In this document: one piece after another, positions 30,318 through 38,893 of the stretch
Layout of the letters: every line of letters starts with the position of its first letter
How positions within the stretch are numbered: position 1 is the first letter of the stretch
Source of the DNA: Lachnospiraceae bacterium
Lineage (GTDB): Bacteria > Bacillota > Clostridia > Lachnospirales > Lachnospiraceae
Length of the DNA stretch: 50,237 nucleotides
NCBI GenBank assembly: GCA_017551665.1
Contig: JAFZLB010000063.1
Span: 1-50,237, forward strand
Direction of reading: 5' to 3'
Notes under the pieces: generated by a model
Seen by the model: the letters and a program-made list of their open reading frames with translations, nothing else
Database searches by the model: none
What the model was told of the DNA's origin: nothing
Position numbers and translations under genes: made by a program

Positions 30318-31394
30318 ATGATGGAGCATCTTTATGATTTGTGGAAAGAAATAAGTAGCATATCCGCTGCCTTGGTTATTGCTGGAGTACTTGTGGCGAA
30401 CAAAGGATCAAGATGGAAGAATCTTCCAAGATTGCTACGTGTTTTGCTTCAAATGGTATTGTACATTCTTGCAATTATTATTGCAGGAAGTCTTATAGTG
30501 GGCTGCTTCTTCTCGAAAGTGCCTGTCCTTAAAGGGAAAACTGTTGCAGAGGGAGAGCAGCTGTTGCAGGACAATCATTTAAAAATAACGCTGCCGCCAG
30601 GAACAGAGTTTGATGAAAGCATGTATACCGCGACGATAATTAATCATGATTATGACAGCGGACAGATAATACCAAGAAAAACGAAGATCACTGTATATAC
30701 AAGCAATTCCGGTTACGAGTTGATACAGGAGATGACAGTGGTTCCGGACGTTGTTGGAAAGACGTATAAAGAAGCAGTTGAGTTGCTTGAGTCAAACAAT
30801 CTGTTCCATCGCATTACGACTCTTGAAGATGAACTTACGTTTTTGGATACATCTATAGTTATACGACAATCAATTTCTGCCGGTATAAGTATTCCCGAGA
30901 AATCGGTGATTGAATTAGTGTTGGCAAATAAAATAGATGATTTGGATTTGCCCCATGATAGTGCGCAAATGGATATGTTTGTTGTTCCTGGAGTCATTGG
31001 TATGAGGCAGGATGAAGCGACCGCATTGCTTTTGGCTGCAGGCTTCTATGAGGTTCGAGCATTCGGAGGAGATACTTATTCTTTGGATTCAAACTACGTG
31101 ATCTCACAATCGTTTTCCGAAGGTGAATCTGTTGTTAATGGATCGACAATAGAGTTGAATTGCATAACTAAACCGTTGGATGCACGAGTCACTGTGCCAA
31201 ATGCTTTAGGAATGGAACAAACGCAGGCCACGCAACTGCTTACAGAAGCCGGCCTGCAGTATCAAGTCTGGTGGACAGAGGAAAACAATACCGGAGCAAC
31301 AGAGTATTACATAATCGATCAGTCAATACCGGAAGGAAGTACTGTGACAGCGGGTACGCTTATCCGGCTGGAGCTATCAGACAAAAGACCATGA
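30318..31394 (+). CDS. Membrane-anchored protein with four PASTA domains
   Basis: A 358-residue protein. Two N-terminal hydrophobic segments (ISAALVIAGVLVA and VLLQMVLYILAIIIAGSLIVG) anchor it. Four PASTA repeats follow at about residues 69-130, 142-206, 220-283 and 290-355, each with the VPxVxGxxxxEAxxLL pattern (VPDVVGKTYKEAVELL, VPGVIGMRQDEATALL, VPNALGMEQTQATQLL). PASTA domains bind muropeptides or beta-lactams in Ser/Thr kinases and PBPs, but no kinase or transpeptidase domain is present. AGGAGG lies six bases before the ATG at 30318; the longer frame to GTG 30213 would start inside the operator. The 3' end is duplicated at 34422-34489. Confidence 0.82.
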   Translation: MMEHLYDLWKEISSISAALVIAGVLVANKGSRWKNLPRLLRVLLQMVLYILAIIIAGSLIVGCFFSKVPVLKGKTVAEGEQLLQDNHLKITLPPGTEFDESMYTATIINHDYDSGQIIPRKTKITVYTSNSGYELIQEMTVVPDVVGKTYKEAVELLESNNLFHRITTLEDELTFLDTSIVIRQSISAGISIPEKSVIELVLANKIDDLDLPHDSAQMDMFVVPGVIGMRQDEATALLLAAGFYEVRAFGGDTYSLDSNYVISQSFSEGESVVNGSTIELNCITKPLDARVTVPNALGMEQTQATQLLTEAGLQYQVWWTEENNTGATEYYIIDQSIPEGSTVTAGTLIRLELSDKRP

Positions 31395-31400
31395 TCAAGA
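31333..31400 (+). repeat. 3' end of PASTA gene, duplicated at 34422-34489
   Basis: About 68 bases containing CTGTGACAGCGGGTACGCTT are present in both places with about five mismatches. Both copies end at a CCATGA: here it is the PASTA stop, in the second copy it supplies the start codon of acyltransferase 2. Confidence 0.88.
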
Positions 31401-31467
31401 TATACAGGAATGGCACTAAAGAACGATTATAACGATGAAACGATTATCAAAGGGAGATTGAAAGACC

Positions 31468-33183
31468 ATGCATGCCACAGAGAAAACAGGATACCCATCG
31501 ATAGATAAACCTTGGCTTAAGTACTATTCAACAAACGAGCAAAATGTCGCTTTTGAAAAAAAGACCATATTTGACTTTGCTTGGGAAAGAAACAAGGACA
31601 ATCTTTCCGGTATAGCGTTTGAATACTTCGGCAAAAAAACCACATACGATACTTTTTTTGATAAGGTAAAAAGAACTGCCGCATCTTTATATAGTATAGG
31701 TATCAGAAAAGATGATGTGGTCACTATAGCATCGATGCATATTCCAGAGGCAGTTATTTTGATTTATGCGTTGAATTATCTTGGAGCAGTTTCTAACATA
31801 GTTTACTTAACACTTTCCGAGAAGGAATTAGAAGACTCCATAACTAATACCGGTTCAAAACTACTTGCCGCACTAGATATTGTTATAGATAAGGCAGTTT
31901 CCGTTGCAATAAAAATGGGTATTCCACTTGTCTCAATGTCTTGTGCGGACTCGATGCCAGAGTTGCTTCGATCTCTATACAAAATTAAGAATAAGTGTAA
32001 AGTGAATTTGTATAGAAATCATTATAGATTTACCGACTTGATAAAAAAAGGAAGCCTTGACAAAGTAGAAAAGACAGATACGCCAGATTCTTCTGCGGTT
32101 ATAGTGTATACGAGTGGATCAACGGGCGTTCCTAAGGGTGTAATGTTAAGTAGCCATATGATAAACAGTGTTGCGATTCAGGCAATTCATGGATTGGTCG
32201 ACTTTAAAAGAGGCGAAAAGATTCTCTATATTCTACCCCCGTTTGTTGGTATAGGTATTGTACATTTGCATATGATGTTGAGTGTTGGGTTGGATATGAT
32301 TCTTCATATTGATTTAACACCTGAAAAAATAATCAAGGAACTATTCAAGAAAAGACCCTATGCTTTTATGGGGGGACCGGCACTTGTAGAATCATTTTTG
32401 AAACACAAATCATTGAATTTAAGCCACTTGCGCTATTTCGTAGGAGGCGGGGGAAGTATTACAGATCAGCAGATACATGATGTTAATGAAAAACTGAAGG
32501 AATGTGGGTCTGAAGCAATTTATGCAAATTCATATGGGATGACTGAAGCTTCGGCATCACTCTGCTACTCAAATAATGACATTAATCGAATCGGCAGCGT
32601 TGGCGTACCTCATTGGGGAGTTAATGTCAAGGTAGTGGAGCCGCATATACAGCGTGAAATGCAGTTCGGTGAAATCGGCGAATTATTGTTTACTGGTCCC
32701 CAAATCATGATGGGCTACTATCAAAACGAAGAAGAAACTGCCAATACTCTTATTGATGATAGAGAGGGCATCAAATGGTTGAAAACTGGAGATCTGGGTT
32801 ATGTTGACGAGGATGGATATGTATATATAACGGGAAGGATAAAGCGGATATATATTACAAAAGATAAAGATGGCGTTGTGTATAAGCTTTTTCCTCAACG
32901 TATTGAGGAACTGTTAAAGAGTGTAAAAAATGTCTCTGAATGCGCCACGGTTGTCATAGAAGATAAAGATAAAATAAATGTAGCGGTTGCATTTACTACA
33001 CTGTTAAAAACTGATGAGGATTCAAAGGAAAAAACATTAAAACTCATGCAGAGCAGAATAGAAAGTGAATTGCCTGAACATATGAGGCCGGTGAGGATTG
33101 AGATTATTAGCATATTTCCAACAACACCAAGTGGTAAAGTTGATTATAGACACTTAGAAAACTATTTAAAAGACGAAAAATGA
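31468..33183 (+). CDS. AMP-forming acyl/aryl-CoA (or -ACP) ligase
   Basis: A 571-residue member of the ANL adenylating superfamily. Core motifs in order: YTSGSTGVPKG (A3, ATP phosphate loop), NSYGMTEASA (A5), KTGDLGYVDEDGYVYITGR (A7-A8) and PTTPSGKVDYR (A10) with catalytic lysine K557. It activates a carboxylic acid with ATP and transfers it to CoA, pantetheine or another thiol. In this context the product would feed the acyltransferases that follow. The coding sequence is markedly AT-rich compared with the backbone. Carboxylate specificity cannot be read by eye. Confidence 0.87.
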   Translation: MHATEKTGYPSIDKPWLKYYSTNEQNVAFEKKTIFDFAWERNKDNLSGIAFEYFGKKTTYDTFFDKVKRTAASLYSIGIRKDDVVTIASMHIPEAVILIYALNYLGAVSNIVYLTLSEKELEDSITNTGSKLLAALDIVIDKAVSVAIKMGIPLVSMSCADSMPELLRSLYKIKNKCKVNLYRNHYRFTDLIKKGSLDKVEKTDTPDSSAVIVYTSGSTGVPKGVMLSSHMINSVAIQAIHGLVDFKRGEKILYILPPFVGIGIVHLHMMLSVGLDMILHIDLTPEKIIKELFKKRPYAFMGGPALVESFLKHKSLNLSHLRYFVGGGGSITDQQIHDVNEKLKECGSEAIYANSYGMTEASASLCYSNNDINRIGSVGVPHWGVNVKVVEPHIQREMQFGEIGELLFTGPQIMMGYYQNEEETANTLIDDREGIKWLKTGDLGYVDEDGYVYITGRIKRIYITKDKDGVVYKLFPQRIEELLKSVKNVSECATVVIEDKDKINVAVAFTTLLKTDEDSKEKTLKLMQSRIESELPEHMRPVRIEIISIFPTTPSGKVDYRHLENYLKDEK

Positions 33184-33389
33184 ACAAATAAATGAGCTTG
33201 TCTCTGATGAGATCACACGCGAGGTTTTTCGAAAGATAACAGAATGCAACACGTTGAAATGATATCAGCTATTAAAAGGCAACAATAAGATGTATGCGAT
33301 CAAGAACTGTTAAAGGGATTATAAAGATGAGGAATAGAGCGGCGAGGCCATTACCAGAAGAGACATTGTCGAAATATTGACAAAACACC
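33184..33389. other. Gap with possible gene remnant
   Basis: No intact gene. An open stretch of 26 codons at 33182-33262 reads EQINELVSDEITREVFRKIT in part and faintly resembles the coiled-coil part of the TPR membrane protein encoded at 36666. It may be a relic of recombination in this array. Confidence 0.35.
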
Positions 33390-34400
33390 TTGACCGGCGG
33401 AGCACAGCCCTCGCGCTTATATCCGTTTATGCTACGGCGTTTTGGACATTTGTTGGATTCGGACAAAAGTCGTATTACAGAAAAACAAATCAGATGGCGG
33501 CGAAAGCTGAATCCTGTCATAAAGAAACTTGGACGTGCATTTTTGCAGAACAAACAGGTGATAGAAAACAGATACTCTTTAAGAGGAAAAGAGGGGGTGG
33601 ACACCGGGATTGTTTTACCGGAAGGTCCAGTAATATGGGCAATAAACCATGGCTTCAAGGATGACGCTTTGGGAACGGTATTGATAGCGCGGCACAGTTA
33701 TATCCTGTTTGCAAGTTTGCCGATGTTTTTCAACACGTTTGATGGCGTTCTTGCATATCTGAATGGGATTGTTCTGATGAATCGCAAAGATGCACATGCG
33801 AAACGCGGGGCGATATGCAATGCAATGGAGGTGTTGCGCCTTGGCGCTGATTTCATTATCTATCCGGAAGGTGTGTGGAATAAAACGCCGGATAAACTGC
33901 TTCTGCCTTTGTGGCCGGGTGTGTACCGCATTGCGGTCGAAAGCGGCTGTCCGGTTGTTCCGGTAGTTCACTATTTGCGGGATGCCCATAGTAAGGCAAA
34001 AGATAACCTGATTCACACAGTAATCGATGATCCGATTGACATGACTTCGTTTTCCGAGGAACAAGGACTGCGTCATTTGAGAGATGTGATGGCAACGTGG
34101 TATTACCTGATGATGGAGCGTTATGGACAATCGACACGGGCGGAAGTTTTAGAGGGGCAAAAAAATGTTGATGAAGCATGGGAGGCATATCTCAAAAATC
34201 ATATAGGAGCAGTGCCTTATTATGATGTTGAGATTGAAACGATGTCAGACTATCGCCCCAAAACCATTGCACGCCCGGAGGATGTGTTTGCGCCTATCGC
34301 GGGGATACAAAAAGCAGATGCCAGAATTGCGAAGAGCGTTTTGTACGCAAGAGGGCTTGTAGAGCAGGAGAGAAGAAGAGATTTTCAGCGGCGTTTCTGA
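33390..34400 (+). CDS. PlsC-type acyltransferase, paralogue 1
   Basis: A 336-residue acyltransferase of the lysophosphatidic acid acyltransferase superfamily. The catalytic HX4D is NHGFKDD and the substrate-binding block III is IYPEGVWNKTP; PVVPVVHYLRD is the following block. The end (EDVFAPIAGIQKADARI..DFQRRF) is shared with paralogues 2 and 5. The only starts are TTG at 33390 and ATG at 33429, neither with a ribosome-binding site. About 37 residues present at the N-terminus of paralogue 2 have no counterpart, so the 5' end appears truncated by rearrangement. It lies within the block bracketed by the PASTA 3'-end duplication. Confidence 0.75.
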   Translation: MTGGAQPSRLYPFMLRRFGHLLDSDKSRITEKQIRWRRKLNPVIKKLGRAFLQNKQVIENRYSLRGKEGVDTGIVLPEGPVIWAINHGFKDDALGTVLIARHSYILFASLPMFFNTFDGVLAYLNGIVLMNRKDAHAKRGAICNAMEVLRLGADFIIYPEGVWNKTPDKLLLPLWPGVYRIAVESGCPVVPVVHYLRDAHSKAKDNLIHTVIDDPIDMTSFSEEQGLRHLRDVMATWYYLMMERYGQSTRAEVLEGQKNVDEAWEAYLKNHIGAVPYYDVEIETMSDYRPKTIARPEDVFAPIAGIQKADARIAKSVLYARGLVEQERRRDFQRRF

Positions 34401-34421
34401 TGTGAGAAGTGAAGTTTAGAC

Positions 34422-34489
34422 AAGGAAGCACTGTGACAGCGGGTACGCTTATCCGGCTGGAGTTATCAGACAAAAAGCCATGACCAAGA
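34422..34489 (+). repeat. Duplicate of the PASTA gene 3' end, fused to acyltransferase 2
   Basis: Second copy of 31333-31400. The ATG of acyltransferase 2 (34480) is the same CCATGA that ends the PASTA frame in the first copy, which suggests the ancestral order was PASTA gene directly followed by acyltransferase 2 with an ATGA overlap. Confidence 0.88.
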
Positions 34490-35601
34490 CGATACAAAGA
34501 AGGAAAGACAGAATCGATAAATGGATTAGTGAACAGTACGCTGATTGCCTTACTTCCTTTGATGACCTTGTGGGCGATGGCTACACAGGTATGTCAAACA
34601 TCTTTTATTTGTGGAACAGGCGTCATCTGCACTGGCTTGATAATAATCCGGATGTTGCGGTATCAGAACAGGAGATTCGATTCCGCAGGAAGTTTTTTCG
34701 TGTGCTTCAAAAAGTTGGACCTTCTGCTCTTAAGTGCACACAGGTATTCGAGAATAGGAAAATAATAAATGATCCTACTGCAGTCGGCAAGGATGATGAT
34801 GTGATTCTGCCAGAAACCCCTGTTGTATTCGTGTCAAATCATGGTTTTCACGATGATGTGTTAGCAACGGTGCTGGCGGCGGGACGTCACGCATATATAG
34901 CGTGGGGGAGTCTTCCTTTGTTATTTAATACCAAAGATGGTTTTGCCAGCTCTTTGGTAGGAACAGTGTGTGTAAATCGGAACAATAAGAAAAGCAGACA
35001 ATCCTTCCTTGCAAAAGCACTTAACGTGATGGAGCACGGAACAGACATCATACTGTTTCCGGAGGGAACTTGGAATAAGACATCGGAAAAGCCAGTGCTC
35101 GATTTATGGAAGGGAGTATATGACGTCTCGCTTGCTTCGAAATGCGCGGTGATTCCGATTGTTCATTATGTCAGGGACATGGAATCGCTGAAAAAAAAGA
35201 ACATCATCCATACCGTCGTTGATGACCCTGTAATGCTTTATGAAATGTCGCAGAGGGAGGCGCTTAAATATCTTAGAGATGTACTTGCATCCTGGCATTA
35301 CAAAATGGCCGAGCGTTATGGAAAAGCAGAGAGAGCAACAGAAATGCAAGGATTCGATACGTCTGATGAAAAGTGGAAAGCACATTTAGAGAAAAGAATG
35401 CGCGGGGTTGACAGATATGACTATGAGGTTGAAACAAAGGCGGATTTTAGATCGCCGGAAGTGGCAAGACCAGAGGACGTTTTTAGACCGATTGCAAACT
35501 TGCTTAAAAAGAGAACAACAGCAACAAATATCAAAATGATACTGGATGCAAAAAGGATTGTTGAGGAGCGTACACAAAGTGATTTTCAGCGGCGTTTTTG
35601 A
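34480..35601 (+). CDS. PlsC-type acyltransferase, paralogue 2
   Basis: A 373-residue protein with HX4D in NHGFHDD, block III LFPEGTWNKTS and AVIPIVHYVRD. It is clearly homologous to paralogue 1 through its whole length, including the ARPEDVFRPIA and DFQRRF end, but the two have diverged well beyond a recent duplication. The N-terminal 80 residues (MTKTIQRRKDRIDKWISEQY) are charged and not a membrane anchor, so it is probably cytosolic or peripheral. The start at 34480 lies in the duplicated segment and lacks a Shine-Dalgarno, consistent with former translational coupling to the PASTA gene. Acyl donor and acceptor are unknown. Confidence 0.82.
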   Translation: MTKTIQRRKDRIDKWISEQYADCLTSFDDLVGDGYTGMSNIFYLWNRRHLHWLDNNPDVAVSEQEIRFRRKFFRVLQKVGPSALKCTQVFENRKIINDPTAVGKDDDVILPETPVVFVSNHGFHDDVLATVLAAGRHAYIAWGSLPLLFNTKDGFASSLVGTVCVNRNNKKSRQSFLAKALNVMEHGTDIILFPEGTWNKTSEKPVLDLWKGVYDVSLASKCAVIPIVHYVRDMESLKKKNIIHTVVDDPVMLYEMSQREALKYLRDVLASWHYKMAERYGKAERATEMQGFDTSDEKWKAHLEKRMRGVDRYDYEVETKADFRSPEVARPEDVFRPIANLLKKRTTATNIKMILDAKRIVEERTQSDFQRRF

Positions 35602-35692
35602 TTTGCAAAAGGCTTTCAAAGAAGGACGCTTTTGCGTGCGTCATATAGTGGTTTTCTATCAACAGACAGGAAGTAAGGGATAGAGTGGTTTT

Positions 35693-36652
35693 ATGAAGAA
35701 GTCTTTTGTCTGGAAAAACATAGGGCTTGTGGGGTGGAAGCACCGTGACGCTCAGTGCTTTACGACGGAGTTCGGGATAAAACTGCGGCGATTCGTTTCT
35801 CCCGCGATTAGATCAATTATTGGTCTGGCTGCGACGAAACCTTATCGAGTGGTCAGGTATCCAAAACTGGATAAGACAAAGCCATATATATTCGCGGCAG
35901 GTCATTCTTTTCCCGGAGAGGTTGAACCGTATGTAGCGTCCATTGACAGAAACGCCTGGCTTCTTGTTGGAACAACGGATCAGATCGATCATAATCCAAA
36001 AATGTATATGGCGTGGCTGAACGGAATGGTTTATGTTAATAGGCTGAGCGCGGCCAGCAGGAAAGATGCAACAAGAAAGATGGAAAGGATTCTTCTTCGT
36101 GGGTCATCAGTAATAATGTTTCCGGAAGGAGCGCTTAACAATAGTGAAAATACATATTGCAGTCCGCTTTATCCGGGAGTGTATCATCTGGCAATATCAA
36201 CAGGCGCATCCGTCGTTCCAATAGTGGCACAGTCCGAGCGTGGTGAAAAAGAAATCAGAATTGCCGCAAGCGAACCGATTAGTTTTTCCGGAATGGAGAA
36301 AGAACAGGCATTGGATATTCTGCGTGACACGCTCTCAACGCTGAGATACGAGTTGTGCAGCGATTATCCGCCACTGAAAAGAAGTGAAATGCAAGGGGAC
36401 ATTCACTTTCGTCATTTACAGACAAGGCGAAACATATACATGGAAGTAAAGTGGATTGAGCCGAACTGGGATGAAGAGATCGTGATGCGTCGAAAACAGG
36501 GAGTTGCTTTTCCGCAAGATGTGTTTGGTGTAATCGACAATGTTCGAGTGACAAAAGATAATGCGTGGATAATTGCGCCGATTCTTCTGCAAAATGAGTT
36601 GTTCAGAAAGTATGACATTGTTCGTTTCATGAAAGAACACTGGAAAAAGTGA
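35693..36652 (+). CDS. PlsC-type acyltransferase, paralogue 3 (HX4E variant)
   Basis: A 319-residue protein. The catalytic box is AAGHSFPGEVEPY, so the usual HX4D aspartate is glutamate. Block III is MFPEGALNNSENTYCSPLYPGVYHLA, followed by ASVVPIVAQSER. The N-terminal part is basic and short. It is more distant from paralogues 1 and 2 and lacks the DFQRRF tail. Glu in this position occurs in some acyltransferases but also in inactive paralogues, so activity is uncertain. It is followed fourteen bases later by the TPR membrane protein gene. Confidence 0.78.
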   Translation: MKKSFVWKNIGLVGWKHRDAQCFTTEFGIKLRRFVSPAIRSIIGLAATKPYRVVRYPKLDKTKPYIFAAGHSFPGEVEPYVASIDRNAWLLVGTTDQIDHNPKMYMAWLNGMVYVNRLSAASRKDATRKMERILLRGSSVIMFPEGALNNSENTYCSPLYPGVYHLAISTGASVVPIVAQSERGEKEIRIAASEPISFSGMEKEQALDILRDTLSTLRYELCSDYPPLKRSEMQGDIHFRHLQTRRNIYMEVKWIEPNWDEEIVMRRKQGVAFPQDVFGVIDNVRVTKDNAWIIAPILLQNELFRKYDIVRFMKEHWKK

Positions 36653-36665
36653 ATGGGAAGGGCGG

Positions 36666-37613
36666 ATGAGTGTTATGGATGAAAGTATAGGACGGATAAT
36701 GCAGTTAAATGGATTTCTAAAGAAGTATGATGGAATTATCAGCCTGTTGGGCGTAATTCTTGCAGTGGGTTCGATTATTGTCGGCTTTGGGAAAATTGAG
36801 AAGACGCTTACAATTCAAAACCAAAATATTAGTGGGATCGCTAATTCCATAGAGGAAAATGTTGTAAAGGTAATAAAAAACGATGTCACCAACGAAATTG
36901 TGGGAGAGGTGTCAAGCCGAATAGAAAACACAGTTCATACAGAGATCGCCAATACATATCAATATATTCAAGAGGCATATATTTCGAGTCAGCCGATGTA
37001 TTCGGACTATAATGAGAGAGCCAAATTGGGTGATGTCTATGCTCGGATTTGGATGGCGGAAATGAACCGCCGCATCGGAGACTATACGCAGGCTCTTTAT
37101 TGGTACGAAACCGCAATCGAGAACGAAAGTGAGTATCGTGCGGTAGCGTACAACAATCTTGGCTGGTTATATGTAAACGGCTATGGTTTGGCGGACTATG
37201 GCAGATACGATGCCGAACGTTATATGAAAGCCTATGACTGTTTTAAGATGGCGAGTGATCTGGGACTGGAGACAGGAACAAGGAACGCGATTGAAGTTTT
37301 AAGACTTCCAAGCTATATTTCGACCGGAGAACGAGCTGAAGAAGAAAGAAGGTTTTTAGAAGATAGTAATGCTGTCATTGATCCGGATGCAGAAAAGGTC
37401 GTGGTGAGGAGTACTTACCTTCACTTTGATCAGTATCGTGGAGTAACATATACGGCTGAAAACTATCATTGCAAGTATAGCGGAACACATCCTGTTACTA
37501 CACCGGACGGACTTGTTAAAACTGTTTTTGATTATTATGGGGTAATCTACAACACAGACGGGCAGGTAGAAAGATGTAGATTAGTACCCATCGAGGAAAA
37601 CGGAGTTAAATGA
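36666..37613 (+). CDS. Membrane protein with coiled coil and TPR/Sel1 repeats
   Basis: A 315-residue protein. Residues 22-42 form a transmembrane helix (GIISLLGVILAVGSIIVGFG). Then comes a coiled-coil-like stretch (IANSIEENVVKVIKNDVTNE) and TPR/Sel1-like repeats (AKLGDVYARIWMAEMNRRIG, YTQALYWYETAIENESEYRAVAYNNLGWLYVNGYG, AYDCFKMASDLGLETG). The C-terminal 100 residues are beta-rich with no family I know. The next acyltransferase gene overlaps its stop (ATGA), so it may be a scaffold for the acyltransferases. I do not recognise a specific function. Confidence 0.7.
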   Translation: MSVMDESIGRIMQLNGFLKKYDGIISLLGVILAVGSIIVGFGKIEKTLTIQNQNISGIANSIEENVVKVIKNDVTNEIVGEVSSRIENTVHTEIANTYQYIQEAYISSQPMYSDYNERAKLGDVYARIWMAEMNRRIGDYTQALYWYETAIENESEYRAVAYNNLGWLYVNGYGLADYGRYDAERYMKAYDCFKMASDLGLETGTRNAIEVLRLPSYISTGERAEEERRFLEDSNAVIDPDAEKVVVRSTYLHFDQYRGVTYTAENYHCKYSGTHPVTTPDGLVKTVFDYYGVIYNTDGQVERCRLVPIEENGVK

Positions 37614-38827
37614 AACGAAGAGGTTTTCCAAATAAATCGCGGAGAGAATTAAAACACGCCCACATCGAGGATGTCAAGGCGTACTATCGTGCTTGGCGCA
37701 AATATGAATATGAGAATCACCTGCCGTTCCGGTGGGTACGGATGAAAGATCTGTTCAATCCGCTGCTTCGTTTGGGGGTGAAGATCGATCGCATTTTGTC
37801 CGGCAGAAAGCTGGAGATTCTGGGGGACTACCGGGAGAAGAATCCGAAGGACGGCAAAAGACCGCACATTTACGCGGTATCGCATGTGGGACGCTATGAT
37901 TTTGAATCCGCAGTGGAGGCAGTGCGGGATCACGCCTATTTCTTTTACGGAGACAAAGAAGAAGCCTACCGGAACTTTGACGGCTTTCTGATTGAATGCA
38001 ACGGGGCGGTTACTCTTGAGACCGGATACTATACGGATCGTGAGGGTGAGATCCGGTTTAACGAACAGTGCCTGGAGGATCGGCATATCGCGCAGGAACG
38101 CGCCATTGCGTTGTTGAACCGGGGACAGAATTTGTTTTTATATCCGGAGGGCGCATGGAATCTGACCCCCAATCTTTTGATTCAACCGTTGTTTTTCGGT
38201 TTTGTACAGATGGTTGCAAGGACCGATGCGGACATTATTCCTGTTGTGATCGAGCGCTTCGGTAAGCGTTACGCTGTCATCATAGGAAGGCGCATTGACT
38301 TCAAACGCATGACACATGGGGAGTCCTGTCTGCCGTATATGCAGGATGTTTTTGGGACGCAGGGAAGGGACGGTAACGGTGACGCCCGTGCATTGCGTCG
38401 TGTCTGCGGTAACACTTTCGCAATGTCCGGTCAGGAATGCCAATCGGAGCAGGAAGGGCAAACACGCTGCGAAGGAAATGACAGAACGCCCGATCCGGAG
38501 CAGGAAGGGCAAACGCACTGCGTGAAAAATGACCGAACACTCGACCCGGAAATGGACCGCGACCGGATGGTACGGTATCTGCGTGACGCCATGGCAACGC
38601 TGAAATGGATGATTTTGGAACGAGAGCCTGTCTGCGAAAGAAAGACGATTCCTGACGGTTATGAGGAAGCTTATGTGGAGGACATCATGAGTGAGTCAGA
38701 ACCGTATTATACCGCCAAAATCATCCGTTACATCCGGTACCGCGATCGGAAGCATCCTTCACCGGACGAGGTGTTCTTGCCGCTCCGTGCGCTGTCGAAG
38801 TGGAGGGACTTGCCGGCATCCGGATGA
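37610..38827 (+). CDS. PlsC-type acyltransferase, paralogue 4, with inserted tandem repeats
   Basis: A 405-residue protein, ATGA-coupled to the TPR gene. The catalytic box is VSHVGRYDFE (HX4D) and block III is LYPEGAWNLTP; DADIIPVVIERFGKRY follows. Between RIDFKRM and the conserved helix MVRYLRDAMATLKW lies an insert of about 65 residues not present in the other paralogues, containing two copies of a 17-residue unit (EQEGQTRCEGNDRTPDP and a variant). The C-terminal HPSPDEVFLPLRAL matches the EDVFAPIA end of the other paralogues. Base composition is closer to the backbone than that of paralogues 1-3. Confidence 0.78.
   Translation: MKRRGFPNKSRRELKHAHIEDVKAYYRAWRKYEYENHLPFRWVRMKDLFNPLLRLGVKIDRILSGRKLEILGDYREKNPKDGKRPHIYAVSHVGRYDFESAVEAVRDHAYFFYGDKEEAYRNFDGFLIECNGAVTLETGYYTDREGEIRFNEQCLEDRHIAQERAIALLNRGQNLFLYPEGAWNLTPNLLIQPLFFGFVQMVARTDADIIPVVIERFGKRYAVIIGRRIDFKRMTHGESCLPYMQDVFGTQGRDGNGDARALRRVCGNTFAMSGQECQSEQEGQTRCEGNDRTPDPEQEGQTHCVKNDRTLDPEMDRDRMVRYLRDAMATLKWMILEREPVCERKTIPDGYEEAYVEDIMSESEPYYTAKIIRYIRYRDRKHPSPDEVFLPLRALSKWRDLPASG
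38447..38548 (+). repeat. 51-bp tandem repeat, two copies, inside acyltransferase 4
   Basis: 38447-38497 and 38498-38548 each begin GAGCAGGAAGGGCAAAC and encode a polar 17-residue unit. The unit length keeps the reading frame. Confidence 0.85.
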
Positions 38828-38893
38828 TCATGTTATCTGTGTGAACCGGGAACGGATTGTTTTCACTGTTAAGGAACAAAGGGAAGAATCCCG

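Noticed and set aside
33377-33664. Separate small gene overlapping the 5' part of acyltransferase 1
   Set aside because: Different frame from the conserved acyltransferase blocks, no ribosome-binding site; at most it preserves a few codons of a lost N-terminus.
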